Assembly (NCBI GenBank): GCA_905178155.1 | Contig: CAJINV010000001.1 | Coordinates: 734,637-798,636 of the forward strand | Reading direction: 5' to 3' | From: Amoebophrya sp. A120 | Lineage: Eukaryota > Sar > Dinophyceae > Syndiniales > Amoebophryaceae | DNA: 64,000 nucleotides | Program-made: the position numbers and the translations under genes | Notes under the pieces: model-generated | What the model saw: the letters and a program-made list of their open reading frames with translations, nothing else | Databases searched by the model: none | What the model was told of the DNA's origin: nothing | Shown: piece after piece, positions 22,420 through 33,564 of the stretch | How the letters are laid out: each line of letters begins with the position of its first letter | Numbering within the stretch: the first letter of the stretch is position 1

Positions 22420-24339
22420 CTACAAATCGTCGCTGTCATTCATCGGGTCGTCGTCTTCCTCCTCGTGTGACCTCTTTCTCACCTTTCGCGCAACAACTCC
22501 CGTGTGCCCTCGCTTTTTGAACGATGTGGTCTTGTTGGTAGTGGTGCTGCCCGCTGTCCCTGAAGAAGCCGCCGCGGGTTTGGGTTTGATTCCCAGTCTA
22601 CTTGTTCCAGAATTATCGGAGTCGACGTTCATTGCGTCAGCATCCTCGTCCTCATCGTCCTCCTCGTTTAGAACAAGGGATGTCGCTACTAGTGGTTTTG
22701 ATGTTTTCACAGCAGGAGCTGGTGCGGAACTACTCCCCTCGTCGACCTCCATGCTAGTAGTACAACTGACGGCTGTATTTGCAGCAGTTACTCCGCCACT
22801 TCTTATCTGCTTACTTTCCTTCTCCTTATCCTTTCCCACACCGCGTCGAATATTAAACGTCGGTTTGGCACCGGCCATGACCTCGGAAGTCGCCCTGGCC
22901 TGCTCGCCCGCCAAAGCGTGTTCGTTGGAGAGGCGCGCGAGCAAATTTTGCGCCGCCAGCCGGTTCTCCGCACTGGTCGACAGCGAGGTTCCGGCCAGCG
23001 TGTCGGGGCGCCACTTTTTCCGGAGTTGCTCCGCGTGCTCCTCTGAGACGTGATCGTGCTGGAACTTGCACGTATTGCCGTAGGTGCAGTGCCCGAACTT
23101 CGTGTAGTTCACGCACTTTTTTCCATCGTCTGTTCTACTTGACATGACCTCAGGATGGAGGTCTGACACTCCTCCAGCACTCGTTTTGTCAGCGCTGATT
23201 TTCATTTGACTATCAAAATTTTCCTGCACACGTTTTTCCAAATCTGCAAGCGAACTGGAGGAGATAGTCACCTTTTGCAACTCCGACTCCTTCACCGGAT
23301 CTTTTGTGTTGCACAACTCCAGATCATTGTCGCCACGTTGGTCGTCCCCACGCAGCCCGCTTCTGTTGTCTTTATGCCCCTCATCGGAGGAACCGGGGGC
23401 GGACGAATCATCGGACAAGAGCGAGTCCCTGTCGCTGTTGCTGCTGTTATTGGCCGCGTCATCCGTCATGCGCATCATGGCACTCACCTGCCGGATCATC
23501 GTGCGCTGTTCGGGGGAGATACCGGGGTCGTTTGCCGCGGTAGAGTTGATGTCGTCGTAGTAAAACTGATCGTTCGCGTTGCTGGGCTGTCTTGCGGGAT
23601 TCACAGTAAGGAGGCTATTACTTTGGAGGCTCTGGTTCATGCTGTGATTTGCAGTGCGCTTATTAGTGTTGCTTGAGGATGAGGCCGGCGCGGGGGGAAG
23701 ATCTGTAATTGCGGTTGCTGCAGAAGGAGGAGCTCCATTGGTTGTAGTAGGTCTACCACCTCCCAAAGTCCAAGCGGCCGTCATTTGCTGTGATGAACCG
23801 GCGCGAGAAGTAGAAGTATTACTCGGTACTACATGTTGCTGACCTTGGTTTTGTTGCAACAGGCCCGCGGCGCGAAGAAAGAAATTTTGGTCGCTGGTCA
23901 TGTTTGTCCCCATAATCGTGTTTCTACCGCCGGACGACCCGGTCGTGACACCGGCAGTTCTTGCACCTCCTGCACCGCCCATCGATGATGATGATACCAC
24001 ACCCGAACTGCTGCTGGCCGTGCTTCGTGCGCTGGTGGACGCAGAAGATGCGGAAGATGCTCCTCCTCCTGCCTGGAAAGGTCTGCGCATAGCCACGCCG
24101 TCCACCTGCCAGTCCCGCTCGAGTTCGTTCAGCATCTGCTCCGTGCTGCAGCCAAACAGCTCCTTACTCGCGCGGTCCTCCACCTTTTCGTCTAGGGTCA
24201 CCCCGTCCAGTTTGTCCTTTCGCGCGACCACGGGGAGCTCCTGGTGTTCCTTGGAAGCCGTGGAAATCGTGCCCGTCCCCACATTGGCGAACACCGCATC
24301 GGCCTTTTCCTGCAGCCGGGACTCCGTGAAACGAAACAT
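22420..24339 (-). CDS. single CCCH zinc-finger protein, 639 aa
   Basis: Intronless frame from ATG 24339 to stop at 22420. One CCCH finger of spacing C-x8-C-x5-C-x3-H starts at Cys409 (CVNYTKFGHC, then TYGNTC, KFQH), a type that commonly binds RNA. The N-terminal 80 residues are a compact charged region; 90-400 is Ser/Thr/Asn/Gly-rich low complexity, and the last 150 residues alternate acidic (EEDDEDEDAD) and basic (KVRKRSHEEE) patches, the latter resembling a nuclear localisation signal. RNA-binding and nuclear location are inferred. It has no introner although it is long, which is notable among its neighbours. Confidence 0.85.
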   Translation of the reverse strand: MFRFTESRLQEKADAVFANVGTGTISTASKEHQELPVVARKDKLDGVTLDEKVEDRASKELFGCSTEQMLNELERDWQVDGVAMRRPFQAGGGASSASSASTSARSTASSSSGVVSSSSMGGAGGARTAGVTTGSSGGRNTIMGTNMTSDQNFFLRAAGLLQQNQGQQHVVPSNTSTSRAGSSQQMTAAWTLGGGRPTTTNGAPPSAATAITDLPPAPASSSSNTNKRTANHSMNQSLQSNSLLTVNPARQPSNANDQFYYDDINSTAANDPGISPEQRTMIRQVSAMMRMTDDAANNSSNSDRDSLLSDDSSAPGSSDEGHKDNRSGLRGDDQRGDNDLELCNTKDPVKESELQKVTISSSSLADLEKRVQENFDSQMKISADKTSAGGVSDLHPEVMSSRTDDGKKCVNYTKFGHCTYGNTCKFQHDHVSEEHAEQLRKKWRPDTLAGTSLSTSAENRLAAQNLLARLSNEHALAGEQARATSEVMAGAKPTFNIRRGVGKDKEKESKQIRSGGVTAANTAVSCTTSMEVDEGSSSAPAPAVKTSKPLVATSLVLNEEDDEDEDADAMNVDSDNSGTSRLGIKPKPAAASSGTAGSTTTNKTTSFKKRGHTGVVARKVRKRSHEEEDDDPMNDSDDL

Positions 24340-25259
24340 TTTTCTGTAGAGATTCCTTTCAACTCCACTCGGGAGAAAAATGTAGTCTTTAGTAAAGAAA
24401 ATGAGACCACAATTTCTGAGTAAATTTGTACGAAAGCAACTTCGAAGATATCGGTAGTTCCTTGTCGTCTATCCAGGGAGTTATGTTTATCTTTGCTGGA
24501 CACGATGTAACTACTCTGCTCTTACGTTTTTTTACTTTGATAGCATCTTGCTCTGAGTCTGAAAAACAGTATTCTTCCGAAGATCGAGCGACGAATTAGC
24601 TACAGCACATGTGGCGAGGCCAAAAAGAAAAAGTAGGATCGGGAGTGTAGTGAGTGTGCGCGGGTCAATTACATCCATGGGAACTGCTGCTGATCTCTTG
24701 ATGAATTTTATCAAAACAGTGCATTGAAGATGTGAGTGCGTGGTGGTAGGCCACGTGCACGTCTCAACCAGATATTATCTTGTTCGTCTCCTACAAAAAT
24801 CATTTCGACGTCACTTCTGCTCGAGGTCCTACATATTGAAAAAGCTTTCATACGTAGTGCTGCTTAGCTTTCTGTTTCGATTTTGAACGCGGTAGCTATC
24901 TCGTGTTTATGGTTCCCCTTCCCGTCAGGTGGAGAGCCTACTGTGGCAGACCAGAGACGGATTGAATTTGTTCATTCTTGGGGTGAAGTACAGAAGGCTA
25001 CAAATAATCTGATTTATGGCTCGGCGCGATGGCGATACATCAAGTCATTGTACACGCAAACGAGGGCTCGCCTGCGGAGAAACTTCGTTAGTACAAGATT
25101 GATACATACATGGTGTCGCACGCTTGATGATATCAGCGACTTTTTAGTAACAGAAGCTAAAGAAAACGGCCTGCAGGACGGACCAACCGCGTCGATTTCA
25201 TCACGACTCGTGGGTAAGGGTGCACTACAAACTGATAGATTACCGTGTATAAAATCTTG
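24340..25259. other. spacer, no supported gene
   Basis: Short frames occur on both strands; one minus frame near 24678-24532 starts with a signal-like hydrophobic run but stops early and has no partner exon that I can identify. Confidence 0.4.
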
Positions 25260-27346
25260 CTACCCCGTCCCACCACCTGCTTGCTCAGCCTCCACCCCGT
25301 CCGGCGGTCCTGCTATTTCTGCGGCACCCCCGGCTTGTGTACTAGTCATGGGTTCCTCCTCGGTATAGACCGGGCCCCAGCTGGGGTCGGTTTTCGGACC
25401 ACGGTAGCTGTCGCCGTCCACGGAGGAGAGGTCGGAGACCTCCTGGATCTCGCTCCCCTTCGGCGGGTATACATTGCAAATATGTCATCTGGGTCTGGAA
25501 AAGTGGAGCTTGTGTTGCATGTCTAGCACTCCTGAAAATAAATGTGTATTGCATAGCCAGCAAAGGCGTTGCTTGTTGTCATGCAGAGACGCGTAGTTTG
25601 CGTTTGGCTTTGTCATGCGTGCTAGTACGCATCAGACGGCGTCAAATGAATCGGTCATGCTTGGCTGCAGTTGAAAGCACCAAACTCATCAACACTTTAG
25701 CATCACAGGTTTCCTTCCAATCCCAGAAAACATATTTGCATGGCATAGCGGGTGCACGAGCGTTCGCGGGTTGGACTCGGCGGACCGCGTGAAGCCCGGA
25801 CTGTTCTTGGCCTCGGTGTCTGCCGTGTCGACGTAGTCCTCCGGGTCCAGCGCATCGCGACCGGTCACGTAATTCAACGGCTCCCACCGCCGCTCCAGGA
25901 ACGAGTACTTTTTGCGGTCCTGCTGGAAAGTCAGCCGCCCGATGCCGACCAGGTTCAGTGCCATATCAACTGCAAAAGTGTCTGGGTCTGGAAGAATGCC
26001 AGACTTGTCATGCAGGTTCTCCATGACCCGTGAGGTTTGGTATGTAGAACATAGCATGACAGATTCCGTGAGAGTTCTATCATGCCTATCCTGCATGAGA
26101 AACTGCCTCTCGATTAGGTCAACAGCGGACAGCTTTTGGTAAGGATGCAACACAGATTTTTACATGATTGAGATTTAGCATGACAAGTTGCTTTGTTCCA
26201 GACCCAGACATATTTGCATTGGATACGCCAGGGTGTGACGTGACCGCAGAATTTCGCACAGACGGTCCTATGGAAGCGTCAGGTTTGAAATCGTCAAAGT
26301 TTAAATAGTTTGTAATGCATAAAATGCATGACCCGCGGCACGTGTGTTGCAGAGCAGGCAAGTGAGGCCGATTGTAAGCCTGTTTGGGGTTACAGCTCGA
26401 GCTGCTAAAGTAGCATGAGAACATCGCTCTTCTTTGCCTAAACAGCATGACAGAGTGGATTTAGGGGCCGCCGAAACTTGTCATGCACCACTTGGAAACT
26501 GGGTTCCAACTGGAATCCATTTTATGCATGACAAATTATTTCAACTTTGTCGATTTCAACTCTGACACATCCATAGGTCCACGGTCTCGTTCACGAGAGA
26601 GAGGACCAAATCCTGTACAGTTATTGTTTCTGTCGCCTAAAAGGTTTTCGTTTTTGTTTTTCGACCACGAGTCGGTTTATTAAGGGTCGTGGTCCGGCAT
26701 GAACCAACCTGCCATGGAATTCAATGTCGTGATGACTCATATTATCCTATCACCCAATATTAAAAATGATACCACATCCTCGCCCTTTGCGAATCCCCTG
26801 GCAAACGGCGGGTTTTTTTCTTCCTTGACGAAGCTTTTTGCCTTCACGATTTTCTTATCAAGTGCAAAAATGTCTGGGTCTGGAAGATTGCCAGGTTTGT
26901 CATGCATATCCTGCATGACCCATGATGCCTGTAGTGCATGACTTGGCATCACAGACTTTTGGAAGGCTCCCCGATGCCTATTCCGCATGACAAATGCCCT
27001 CTCCGCGTAGCACAATCTGGGCTCCTGTTGCTGGTCATGCAATACAGATTTTCTTAGAATCCCAAGACAGCATGACAAGTTTGGATCCTTCCAGACCCAG
27101 ACATATTTGCAATGCATATTTCTCCGGCACGCATCTCTTCTCCAGTCCGGATCGCTCGAGCACGTGCTGCGCGAGTTGAAACACCACCGGTCCACTCAGC
27201 GTCTCCCGCCCGAGCAGGCCCAGGGAGGCAAATTTCAGGCAGAAGGGTTTTTTGCGCTCCATCGTCCGCGCCACCGCGTGGCAGTACATCTCCCAGGCGT
27301 CCTGACGCTGCTGCGTCTCGAACAGCGCAACGATGTCGAGGAGCAT
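25260..27346 (-). CDS. hypothetical protein, 264 aa, six exons
   Basis: Exons 27346-27119, 26850-26773, 26612-26576, 26263-26226, 25958-25748 and 25462-25260, 795 nt in frame to TAG. Four introns are introners (three families A, one family E) and 26613-26772 is GT-AG. Two internal exons are only 37 and 38 nt. The N-terminal exon (MLLDIVALFETQQRQDAWEM onward) looks alpha-helical; the middle has SFLERRWEPLNYVTG-like sequence and the C-terminus is acidic then Gly/Ala-rich. I recognise no family, and no signal peptide or membrane segment is seen. The gene is more than half introner by length between its start and stop. Confidence 0.85.
25468..25747 (-). mobile_element. introner, family A
   Basis: Gene-strand start TATGCCATGCAAATATGTTT, end ACATATTTGCAATGTATA. 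Exact target duplication CCCGC. Removal joins LVHP to PKGSEIQE. Confidence 0.95.
25964..26225 (-). mobile_element. introner, family A
   Basis: Gene-strand start TATCCAATGCAAATATGTCT, end ACTTTTGCAGTTGATA. Flanks TGGCG and TGGCA (4 of 5). Removal joins RHTLA to LNLVGIG. Confidence 0.92.
26269..26575 (-). mobile_element. introner, family E
   Basis: Gene-strand start TATGGATGTGTCAGAGTTGA, end CAAACCTGACGCTTCCATA. Exact target duplication GGACC. Shares termini with 60397-60710 in the nucleoside hydrolase gene. Confidence 0.96.
26856..27118 (-). mobile_element. introner, family A
   Basis: Gene-strand start TATGCATTGCAAATATGTCT, end ACATTTTTGCACTTGATA. Exact target duplication AGAAA. Removal joins VPEK to IVKAKSF. 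Confidence 0.95.
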
Positions 27347-28835
27347 GTTATTTGTATAATTGTGTTCTAGAACGCTAAACCTTCATTCGACGAGAACAAA
27401 TGTGGCATCACCTGCTGTGCGTCTAAATTAGTAGTGCCTGATGTGCAGATAATCAAAAATGAACAACGAAAAGAGCGTACCAATAAATAGGCTGCAACAC
27501 ATACACAAGCATCTCATCTGTATAAAAACAACATGAACATGATGATATACCCTCAACAAAAAAAGCAATCGAATTGGACGATGGCACGATGTTTTTCGGT
27601 AGAATAACAGACCAGGTTGACTTGTTTATCTACTCCGCGAGGGCAGGCGACTGGCGAGGACGATATCTATTTCGGTCGAAGAAAGAAAAGACGAAGGGAA
27701 AAGGTATCAAACGAGTCGAAAACAACACACCACCACTTCGAGCACGAGGTGCTATCGTGTCAAACGCATGTCACATTTACGAAAATTATCTCTCGATCGG
27801 CATCGGTTTAATAAGTGGCAACGAAGAAGGAGAAGTACGAATACCATGTCCAAAAAAAGTACTTACGGCAGCGAAAGACGACAGGAGGGAAGGACTTTTC
27901 TTCCACATCTGCAGTAGAACAGCACGAACTTTTACAGCAGGCGTGCATGGTTTTCTACTTCGAGCGGCTTCCCAGCACGCTCTATGGCTTTGCTCGAAGT
28001 TCAGAGCGAATTGATATCTGCGCTGTAGCGTCCAAGCCGATTGCGTAGTGAATGCAATGGCGTGATAAACTTGTTGTGGCGGGTTCTTAGCATATCTCTG
28101 CTAGCAAGTCGCTTCTGCTTCACAGGTGGTAGGGTTTTCTTCACAGTCGCTTGCTGGGTCGTTTTCGCTTGGTCTGAATTTAGCTTCACATTTGGCGTTG
28201 GCGCTAAGATGTCCTACAACTGATGCGCGGTACTATTTGGCGTTGAAGAGCAAGATTCATTCTTGCGCGGTCGTACATCATACTCGTTTTTGGCTTCTAA
28301 TTTCGACCGGCCTGATGCATATACGTCTCCGCGCCTCCGGTAGTTGCATCTACTGATTCGCGGTGCGGTGTGCGAGCGAAAAATCTGATATGAAGTCTCC
28401 CATTTCAAATATCAGCTCCCGTGGTGTGTTGTGAAAAATAGCTCCCGAGAAAAAGTGATAAAATCAGGCCGCATTTTTGGCACCGTCTCGTACTCTTTCG
28501 CGTCGTCTCTTTTAGTATTCGCTTTTTGTTTGATTCTTTTTTATTTCATCCTGCTCCTCTGCTGCGTTGTTCTTGTTGAAAACTTGAAGGTGTGGCCACG
28601 TAATTCTTGGAATTGAAATTCGCCGGCGTTAGTCATCTTGCTTTTCTTTCGTTTCAGTTTATTGTCCTGGGTCATTAATTTTAATTCTCCTCCGGTTCCT
28701 CTTGCAGCCCGGGGTAGGACTAACTTATTGGAAGTTAGAGTTGTCGCTTTTTGTTCACGGAATGACAAGCAGCCACGCCTTTCATAGTCATACTAGACGA
28801 GCTGCGAGACTTCTGCTCAACATCTTCATTCTAGT
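27347..28835. other. intergenic spacer, no feature recognised
   Basis: Short overlapping frames only. A 146-codon plus frame at 27574 has no domain-like sequence and is considered chance. Confidence 0.5.
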
Positions 28836-31800
28836 TTACTCAATCCCGATGGCTTGGTTGATGTGTCTCAAGACGAACGCGGAGAAACACGTACCAAGCA
28901 AAATGCCGATCAGCAGTGCGTTGCTCAGTAACGGTCCGATTTGCGCCCGTTCCGCGGGGTGCTTGATGCCGCTACCCGCCTCCATGAACGCCCACGTAGC
29001 ACAGTAGGCGAGGGAGAGACCGAAGAGGTAGTCAACCAGAAACGGTACTGCCATGTTGGTTTCGTAGATGCACACCAAGAAACAGCACGTGGTGACGAAT
29101 ACGCACCGGAGCCCAACGATCGGAAGAAACCATTTTTTCGGCGGCTTGCCCAGCATCGGGAGGTACCGTCCGGACACGTCGCCCAGATTGAAGAAACCCA
29201 GGACGAGCTGGTGGTTTTTGAAATTTTGGTATTTATTTTGTCATGCGATTCGTTCAAGAAGAAAAACCACCAGCAAGGAAATCCATGCCACTTCGTGGTA
29301 CAGAAACATGAAGAAGTTGATGAGGTAAGTTGTACAACTTTATCCTATGTCATTAAAACGCTTTGTCTAAAAAATATTATACCAGGATGAAGTTCGACAT
29401 GCAGATCCTTTTGTCGTTCGGGTCATTCGCGTCGTCCGGCTTGATCCCTTCCGCCTTGAAGAGCAGAGGCAACGTATTACAATGAAAAATGCCCCCTCCC
29501 CATATTGAATTGAAGGAGCGACGCCCCCTGACGTGCCTCGGTAGCCGATCGCTCTACCAACCGGAGGTGCTAATTTACATGCTTACTCCTTCATTCGTCG
29601 AGCACCTCATTCGCCATACAAACCGGCTGGTGAGCAATTACCCGGACTGCCGGCCCAATTTGTGCCGGTTTTGGTGTTTCAGGGAGATACCCTCCCCATA
29701 TCGAAACGCAAATCTGTGATGCACATTTGTGATCACAAATCAGCTTTGTGATGCTAGAAGGCAAAAGATGCGGACTGTAGTGCTGTCTAGCGTGGGAAAC
29801 CCTTGCTGCTCCAGCATGACAGGAGGCAGCTGCAAGTGGGAAACAGCATGACAGATTGCCCGCAACTCAGGCCGCAGCTGCGTCTCTTGGCCTTCTAGCA
29901 TTACAACACGACTTGTGTACTCAAATACAGCATCACAAATTTCGTTTCCTATATGGGGTGGGGGCTTTTTTCACTTTGATACAACGCCGGAAAGATGCAG
30001 AAGGTGGTGAAAAACGCCAAAAACATGCCCGTGTACATTGGCCAGTCGTCCGCGATATGGATTGCAAATATGCCTGGGTCTGGAAACTTGTGATGCGACT
30101 TTATGACTGGTGGGCGTACGGCAATGCGCAGCTACGCATGACAAGTTTTTAGGCTCCTATGTGTTTCGCTTTCTGCATGGCACACTGCATTTTTGCATGA
30201 CAGGCAATACGCTTCTTTCCTGCTCCTGCAATACAGATTTAAGGAGCATGTGAGACAAGCATGACAAACTTGCATTCTTCCAGACTCAGACATATTTGCA
30301 TTTGATACGCGAATACGGCCCAAATGCTTCGGGGCTGGATAGCGGAGTAATCTTCTTCTGCTTCGTCCTGTTTATTTCTTGTTCCTGCTGTCACAAGCGG
30401 TTCCAGCTCGTCGTTATTATCATGACCAGCTTGTTCTTCTGATGTTTCAACCAGTCTTCTCTCTGCGAGCACAATCTTCGGCTTGGCTGTTTCTACATCG
30501 TGATCTACTGCGTCTTTCTCCAGCTGGTTGAGCAAACTTCCCTCTTCCGGGTTCAAATCCTCCAGTTCGATTTGCTTTGCCAACAACGGATTTCGGACGA
30601 ACGCAAAGGGCAGCATCAGGTAGCAGAAAACGAGGACGATCGCCACGATGGAGAGCAGGATGTAGACGAGATTCGCCGTGTAGCCCTGGTTTCCCAACGC
30701 GACGTTGTAGATCAAATTGAAGAAGAAAGTTGGGAGGGAAGACAACGCGTTTCCGAGGGACCAGAAGGTCATCATGCGCGGGGAATTCAGACTCGTGCAG
30801 AGACCTAGTTTGGTATTTGGGTGAGAGAAGTGTTATGCTCAACACGCAGAAATGTTGCACTTGCAAAATAAAGTTTACTTCTAAAAATACAGAGCTCGCA
30901 GGAGCCCACGACGAAACTGCACCCGTAGATAGTAGACTACACTATTTATACATAGGAGGAGGAGGAGGAAACCTCTATAGTAAGCTTCTATCTACTAAGC
31001 TACTTCTTTCTTAAGCTTAACTATAGGACATATTTTTGGTGCCGACAAGCCGAGCGGATAGTAGATCTGTAAAAGTGGAAACATAGTAAGTACATCTACA
31101 TCAAAATGAAAAACTTCTGCGTTTCAGAAGTACCACTTCCGCAGTTTTGCAGCCAGGAGTTTCCGATCCCGAGCACCACGAGCGCAATTAAAGCCACGAT
31201 ATGACAGTGCACAACCCCCCCTCTTCCTCATTTGTATAGCATGAACGGCAATACAAGCATCAGCAAGAGTGCCGGTTTTGCATGACAAATTTGCCCTAGA
31301 GTGTAGTGCTATTTGGGATGCCAGAACTTGTCATGCAAGCAGTGCCACAAGGCTGTGACTGGAGTTGAGTAGGAGTTGGGGTTTTGCATGACAAATGAGG
31401 GGGAGGGGGAGTTGTGCACTCTCGTACACGGCTCGGGAATTGTAGAGGACGGCGAAGACAAACAATGGCACGTACACGAGGACGGAGGAGCCGCAAGCGA
31501 TGAGCCATCGGATGGAAAAGGTGAAGCCGGCGAAAAATTTGCTCCGCGTCCAGGTCGTGGTGTTTGCATTTATTCCCTTCTCCACGTCGTTATTTTCGGG
31601 TTGCTGTTCTTTCACCTGCTGAAACTTTCTCTTCTCCGACACGTACGTGTAAGCAAAGCCAAACACCACGTTGCTGACGCCGTACGGGAACAGCGAGATG
31701 TAGCCCCAGTCCTTTCCGAGCACCTGAAGATAGTTGTGAGCAGTATTTGGTAGATTCGCAATGTCATTGGCTAAGTACTTATTTTGCCTTCTAGCTGCAT

Positions 31801-32098
31801 CATCTCAACACGAAGAACATCTTTCTGGTAACTGTCTTACTATAAATTTCTGACCGGCAAAAAAAAACCTCCTTACCTCTGGTTTCATCAGGTACGGCGT
31901 GATCGATAAGTACACATTGTATCCGAAGAGCTGCACAAAGCTGACGAAGAACAACGCACCGATGGCGTGCGAGAGATCTTTTGTCATCTCTTCTTCCTTC
32001 TCGTTCTCCTGCTTCTTAATTGTGTCGCTTTCGGGCTCCTGCTCGGGTGCAGAGTATGACCCCGAGTTGTCGAGCCTTTTCTTCGTGCTCGCCGTCAT
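28836..32098 (-). CDS. equilibrative nucleoside transporter-like protein, copy A, seven exons
   Basis: Exons 32098-31877, 31723-31427, 31194-31137, 30804-30308, 30050-29982, 29469-29383 and 29207-28836, 1602 nt (533 aa) in frame. ENT (SLC29) features: first helix FFVSFVQLFGYNV, GYISLFPYGVSNVVF, a hydrophilic central loop, the FFTTFCIFPAL helix, FFNLGDVSGRYLP, and WFLPIVGLRCVFV. Function inferred: facilitated nucleoside or base transport across a membrane. It is a tandem paralogue of 33565-36032. Two GT-AG introns (31724-31876, 30805-31136) are shared in position with that copy; three introners and one GT-AG intron (29208-29382) are present only here. The start is uncertain because the frame stays open upstream without ATG and an upstream exon may join near 32185. 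Confidence 0.85.
29475..29981 (-). mobile_element. long introner, family B/D hybrid (ENT copy A only)
   Basis: 507 bp, the longest here. Gene-strand start TATCAAAGTGAAAAAAGCCC with CCCCACCCCATAT after it; end CATTTTTCATTGTAATA. Exact target duplication CGTTG. Copy B is uninterrupted at the matching codons (PALPLKFKA versus PAL-PLLFKA). Confidence 0.95.
30056..30307 (-). mobile_element. introner, family A (ENT copy A only)
   Basis: Gene-strand start TATCAAATGCAAATATGTCT, end GGCATATTTGCAATCCATA. Exact target duplication TCGCG. Copy B reads straight through (WAVYADDWPM versus WAVFA-DDWPM). Confidence 0.96.
31200..31426 (-). mobile_element. introner, family C (ENT copy A only)
   Basis: Gene-strand start TACGAGAGTGCACAACTCCC, end GGTTGTGCACTGTCATA. 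Flanks CCGTG and TCGTG (4 of 5). Copy B is uninterrupted (SRALALTAKAVLG versus SRAV-ALIALVVLG). Confidence 0.94.
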
Positions 32099-33564
32099 CG
32101 TTGGCACAGTCGTAGTTTCTGGCAGTGCTGCTTCCGGTGCTGTGGGCTTGAAGCTTACTACTTTGTTCGAACGATAAAAATCTGGAAAACGAACGAACAG
32201 ATGAAGTAAGGGCAAGACTTGAGAGAAAGGCAGCAGAAACTCCTAGTACCTTAGTCGGGAAATAGAAATGTTGTTGTACTTTTCTCAACTACAAACGAAT
32301 AGCAAAGTTAAGTGCAACTACAACGTAACCAGAAAGTAGGAACGTACCCCGTTTTCTTGTCTTCTAACGGGACACTACAAATAAGCAGGTAAATCCTATC
32401 GTGCTCAGAATTTCGGTAAAATTCCTCTATCCAATGAAGGTGCACGACCTGGTGAGATGTAAAGAGCAAGAACTCGTAACACGACTACGCTTATGAAGTG
32501 CAAAAGAACCTAAACATAGACCTAACAGCAGGTTTATAGCATTGACTACTTCCAACCGCACGCAGATCTGAGAATCTCAATCTTCTTCGATTTTCTTTGA
32601 TCTTGAGAACGAACCGCGAAAGCACTCGTAGGTGATCCGAAGATTTTTTCCGATTGTTCATGACTGAATTTTTACGAAAAATCGTCTGCCGCACGCCGCT
32701 TCAGAATTGCCCGATGAAGATCTTTCTTGTCGCGCGCGAACATCAGCTTTGGATCGAATTTGAATTTCTGAAGCTGCAGACCGATGGGGGGATCTTCTCG
32801 CACAAGGAGCATAATTTTCTTTTTCAGTAAAACCACATTTTTCGCCGGACCAAGCGACACACGACCGGATAATTCGATAAAGCTTTTCCCTTCTAATATC
32901 TTGAGACCGAAACCGATAAGATTTGCGAGTTCGTGCTGAGGCAAAAAAAACACAACCGCTGCTGCATGCCGTGTGTGGCAGGACGACCAGGACCAGGAGT
33001 ATTAAGTATGATGCCTTTGCCTGTAGACGTGTTTTATAGCTGCAGCAGACTAGGACTAGGTACCGCGACAGGGCGGCGAGCTCACTTATCACTGTTACAT
33101 CATCTTCAATCATCAACATCAAAATTCTAAAGTGACCTCGAACATCAAGTAGTTTAACTTCAATAATTATGCGTTAGGAAACCGATAAACTTTCTCCGAT
33201 ACTTTACCTCGTCTTTGCATTTTTTGTTGGATCGCACACTATAGAAGGCGGAGCGCACTACTTCTTATCGGCGAAGAGAAACAAAAGCTGCAGTGAGGTT
33301 CATATAGTAGAAGAATCTTTAAATTTCATATGTTTGTATATGTGAGAGGTCATCTTTTCACTACTGGTACTACTGATGGTCGATACATTTTTTTCACGTT
33401 TGTTTCATATTTATTTCCCGCGCTACGCACCACAAACTGCGTTTGTTTGCTCATGTTCATGCTGTTTCCGTTGTACTTTATGCAAGTATAACTAGCGGAG
33501 TGCTTTGGTTTCAACACGTCTTCACACGCCTGCTGCGTTCTTCCCTGCTGCACACCACGACTCG
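32099..33564. other. spacer between ENT paralogues with one possible exon
   Basis: Apart from the coding-like block at 32672-32940, no gene is supported. Confidence 0.45.
32672..32940 (-). CDS. possible orphan exon, hypothetical
   Basis: On the minus strand a T-rich tract followed by CAG (an acceptor-like site near 32941) precedes about 89 open codons ending in a stop at 32672. The translation has regular hydrophobic and charged spacing (LANLIGFGLKILEGKSFIEL), unlike the surrounding frames. No upstream exon could be placed, and no family is recognised. It could be the last exon of a small gene lying between the two ENT copies or a remnant of a third gene. Confidence 0.3.

Noticed and set aside
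24532-24678. Signal-peptide-like short frame on the minus strand
   Set aside because: Hydrophobic start but an early stop, and no donor with a matching downstream exon before the CCCH gene.
24883-25368. 161-codon plus-strand frame
   Set aside because: Overlaps the last exon of the minus-strand 264-aa gene and shows no domain-like sequence.
27574-28014. 146-codon plus-strand frame
   Set aside because: Composition is irregular and no motif or neighbour exon supports it.
29505-29570. tRNA-like stretch inside the 507-bp introner (GGTTGGTAGAGCG on the minus strand)
   Set aside because: An A-box-like string is present, but the anticodon arm does not pair and the B-box is poor, so neither a tRNA nor a tRNA-derived SINE can be supported.
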